In this document: positions 61,137-64,000 of the stretch, piece by piece
Layout: each line of letters begins with the position of its first letter
Numbering within the stretch: the stretch's first letter is position 1
Origin: Coffea arabica
Lineage: Eukaryota; Streptophyta; Magnoliopsida; Gentianales; Rubiaceae
Assembly: GCF_036785885.1 (NCBI RefSeq)
Contig: NC_092312.1
Coordinates: 37,241,239-37,305,238, forward strand
Length of the DNA stretch: 64,000 bases
Reading direction: 5' to 3'
Made by a program: the position numbers and the translations under genes
Notes under the pieces: model-generated
Database searches by the model: none
What the model was told of the DNA's origin: nothing
What the model saw: the letters and a program-made list of their open reading frames with translations, nothing else

Positions 61137-63510
61137 TAGATCACTGTCCGTGATTGATTCCAGAGTTTTTTTTTTGGCTTAGAATCGGTGCGGTGAGTAG
61201 AAACACTTCATTGCTGATTGCTATGGATCAAGATTGGAGTTTGGAGTTTGGAGTTTGGAGAAGGGATTAGGGTTAAGCCATTAAGAGGAAAAGGAAATAG
61301 AGACGGCAGGCAATTTCGGCAATTGTAGAGGAAGCAAGAAGGAAGACCAAAGCAGCGAAAAGAACTAACTGACTGTAGGGTTGTGCATCGAAATCGAAAG
61401 CGGTAATTCGGAAGTTGAAATCGGAAATTTTCGAAATTTTGACTGGAATTTTCCCGACTAAATTCGATTTCGAAATGGCCAATTCTGATTTTGAATTCGA
61501 TACCGAATTAAATTTGGAATTCTTTTTTTTCTCCTCTCTTGTTCAAAAAGGGAAAAACATGTTCAAATTTAATGCAGTCCCCTTGGATTCCACAAGTCGG
61601 CTGTCTCAAATTCAAGAGGAAAGGATAAATGATGAAGCTAAGTAGCTGATAACATAACAATTACAACCTACACAATCATCCTAGCAGAATTTGAATTGCA
61701 GAAATTACTTATGGCCTGTACAAACATCCAAACCAGAGTGCCTTTCCAATACCATAAATCACAAGAACTCTACCACTTCATAGTTCATACGAGAATACTT
61801 ATACAACCATTCCAGTGAATACTTATACAACCATTCTAGTCCAAATTCCAAATACAAAACAATCCCAGTAAATAATACAAATCAACTATTATCAAATAAT
61901 ACAAATGTAAGCAACAATTCCAGTCCAAATTTCACACAAATAAGACAACAAATATTTCAAATAAATCATAAATGTAAAACAACATTTCAATTTGCAACTT
62001 CCGAGGGATTGAGGGATAGGCTTGACTACTCAAACTTGAATTACTATACTCCAAATTAGAATCACCATTAGAGAATTCAAAGTCATAATTTCAAGCAGAT
62101 ATACTATTAATTATACCGAAATATTAATACCCATTACCCAATACAGTCGCTAATATTTATCCCCCAAAAAAGTTGTGATTTATTTTCCTGCTCATATTAA
62201 GGTTAAGAAATTTGAAAACAAAAAGAGCACAAAGAGATTCTCTATTACTGCCCGAAGAAACACAGTGAGAGATTTAGCAAGAGAATATCAAAACAACCAA
62301 TCAATTACAACATAATCATCACCGGAGAAAGAAATATTACTACTTAAGAAGAAAAACAATGGAAATGTACCTCTTACTCTCAGTCACAAGTTGAGCTAGA
62401 TGTTGATTCTCTTCAACGAGTACCAAGAGAGAACAACTAGGTTCTAGTCGGTCAATGGTGACTGCTGCAAGGTGGAGAATTGCCTCCTTTGCAAACTCTG
62501 CGGAGATTAGCTAAATTTTTTGCTTTAGTTCTTGGCTTTCTGCCTTGGACTGTTTTGCTGGGTGGGGGAAATTGGGGCTGCAGGTCGTGGACTCGAGGTC
62601 AATGGAGGTTCAGCACATTAGGCGGCAAAGCATCCCAGTGGAAGGGCCGAAAGCAGCGAAAAAGGATGGGTAAAGTCAGACAGGGAAGAATGCTGCAGCG
62701 GAGGGAAAGAGGAGTTATTAGGTGAAACCGAGAGTGAGAGAGAGTAAGCTGAGTCGGAGGCGGAGGAAAGAAGTTCAGTGAGACAGTAAGTCAGGCGGTG
62801 GAGGCGGAGGAAAGAAGGTGAGACTCTCAACTCTGAGGAAGACACTAGACAGTGACGAAGAGGCGATGAGGAAGAAGTTGCGGCGGAAGAGTAAGGATTA
62901 GGGTTTTTGCAATGTCATGTATTAACTTATTATTTCAATTTCAATTTCAATTATTAACTTATTATGTTATATAATATATATTATATGTGTATTATTAAAA
63001 CTATTATATTATATATAAATATTATTATTCGAATTTGATATCGAATTTTCGATTTCGAATTCTTATTTCGAATTCCTCGATTCAAAATCGGTAATTTCAA
63101 ATTTAAAAATTATATTTTCGAATTCGATCTGATTTCGACCAATTCAAAATTGAAATTACTGAATTCACTTCCGAATTACAGAAATTTCGAATTCGAACTT
63201 TTGAATTCAATTCGAAATCGATTTCGAAATCGAAATTTTTCGACTTTACACACCCCTGACTATCTGAAGAGTGAAGAGTGAACTGAAGATTAGGTTTAGA
63301 TAATTTCAGTCAAAATTGAAAATTCAATCAATTTTGACCAAAAATTGAAAAATCGCGGTTAATGGTTCGAACCGGTTTGAACGGTTTTAACAAATTTTTT
63401 TTACGACTTTGACCGATTCTTGATCCAGATCAACACAAGCTATGAATCGAACCGAACACATGGCCGACCTGCGGTCCAACTGCCGATATGATCAGGGTTT
63501 GAAAACATTG
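61135..63510 (+). mobile_element. hAT-like element E, right fragment (E2)
   Basis: Begins at CATAGATCACTG with the direct repeat and ends CAGGGTTTGAAAACATTG, the inverse of the E1 left end. Flanking AGAAAACT (63511-63518) resembles AGAAAAAC left of E1 (55188-55195), 6 of 8 bases. It is interrupted by another hAT element. Confidence 0.8.
61376..63258. mobile_element. Non-autonomous hAT element, 1883 bp
   Basis: Ends are TAGGGTTGTGCATCGAAATC and, at the right, the inverse of CAGGGGTGTGTAAAGTCGAAA, typical hAT termini. The 8-bp duplications are ACTGACTG (61368-61375) and ACTATCTG (63259-63266). The unoccupied site ACTGACTG exists at 56685-56692 in the other copy of E. Both subterminal regions are packed with TTCGAAT/ATTCGAA words, likely transposase-binding repeats. 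The internal open frames match no transposase. Confidence 0.88.
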
Positions 63511-63631
63511 AGAAAACTTGAAATGGCTATCCTAATATCACCTTGTCCGCTCAACTCAAAAGTCCACCCTGTCGTCACCACCACCGCCCTGATCGCCACC
63601 CATTGCCACCGCTAACTACCTCCACCATTTT

Positions 63632-63834
63632 TGTCACTGTCCATCTCTTCGGAACTTTATAACCACCAGCAAACACCACATCCAACCACAAAGGAATCAG
63701 CACCACAAAAAATAAGAATTGACAAGTCATTCCTAGATGTCTCTGAAGCCACTTTGGACACTGAGCTCTGGGCTGCAGCCTGTCTCCGCGTCCGAACTTT
63801 CTATGACTTCCAAGACCAGGACTTTGGCATTCAA
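63632..63834 (+). CDS. Partial exon of putative GNAT-family N-acetyltransferase
   Basis: The frame IRIDKSFLDVSEATLDTEL, then WAAACLRVRTFYDF, ending DFGIQ at a consensus donor CAA/GTGAGT, resembles the start of the mature part of plant plastid GNAT acetyltransferases (recognised motif ELWAAACLRVRTFY). No in-frame ATG lies upstream before the TAA at 63613-63615, so the start must come from another exon, or the gene is damaged at its 5' end, which touches element E. The remaining exons lie beyond the window, with intron sequence from 63835. Family assignment is from memory of motifs. Confidence 0.5.
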
Positions 63835-64000
63835 GTGAGTCTGAGGATTCCAAACTCAAATCCCTTCATGTTGCCTTGATAAAAAAAAATTCTTTTTTTT
63901 AACTCTAGATTCTTGTTCTTTGCTTATCTTAGTTTTTTGTGTGTGATTTAGTTGTTCTTGCTTAATTTCTTGTTAAGAGTGATAAGAAACTTATGGGATT

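Overview
This window looks like AT-rich nuclear DNA of a flowering plant, most likely a eudicot (inference). It has plant-type intron/exon genes with GT-AG introns, and most of the rest is layered plant transposons: Ty1/copia, Ty3/gypsy, hAT, PIF/Harbinger and MULE. I see no prokaryotic or organellar gene order, no tRNA or rRNA gene and no CRISPR array. All exon boundaries and repeat limits were read by eye.

Layout. 0.1-0.4 kb: broken PIF/Harbinger transposase (minus). 3.2-7.9 kb: a complete three-exon ZIP-family metal transporter (minus, 358 aa); its long first intron holds two non-autonomous hAT elements and its 3' flank a third. 9-11.8 kb: probable decayed LTR. 12.1-20 kb: a decayed copia pol split by a 5.24-kb Ty3/gypsy derivative (paired LTRs, PBS, PPT, gag-protease only). 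22-29.3 kb: a Tat/Athila-like gypsy element on the minus strand (3' LTR, PPT, extra ORF, 75-bp tandem repeats, integrase remnant), cut at its integrase by a second copia element (29.3-31.7 kb). 31.9-42.1 kb: a pile of related long LTRs, including a 3.4-kb solo LTR with an imperfect 5-bp target duplication and two LTR ends facing each other. 42.2-43.4 kb: almost pure A/T. 43.4-46 kb: FAR1/FRS-type MULE transposase pseudogene. 46-48.6 kb: repeats, no clear gene.

49.8-63.5 kb is the most unusual part. A complete six-coding-exon UTP23 gene (rRNA-processing factor, 283 aa, minus) is followed by a 4.25-kb inverted copy of its 5' half. The inverted copy sits inside a hAT-like element (called E here), splitting it, with about 435 bp of E repeated directly on both sides. 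The inverted copy carries the E insertion point without E, with a palindromic scar. The copied UTP23 has lost a splice acceptor and all exons after the third. A further 1.88-kb hAT element lies in the second E fragment, and its unoccupied site is preserved in the first. The window ends in the first recognisable exon of a probable GNAT-family acetyltransferase, once divergent from UTP23.

The intact protein-coding loci I can support are ZIP and UTP23, plus the partial GNAT gene. Everything else recognisable is transposon-derived.
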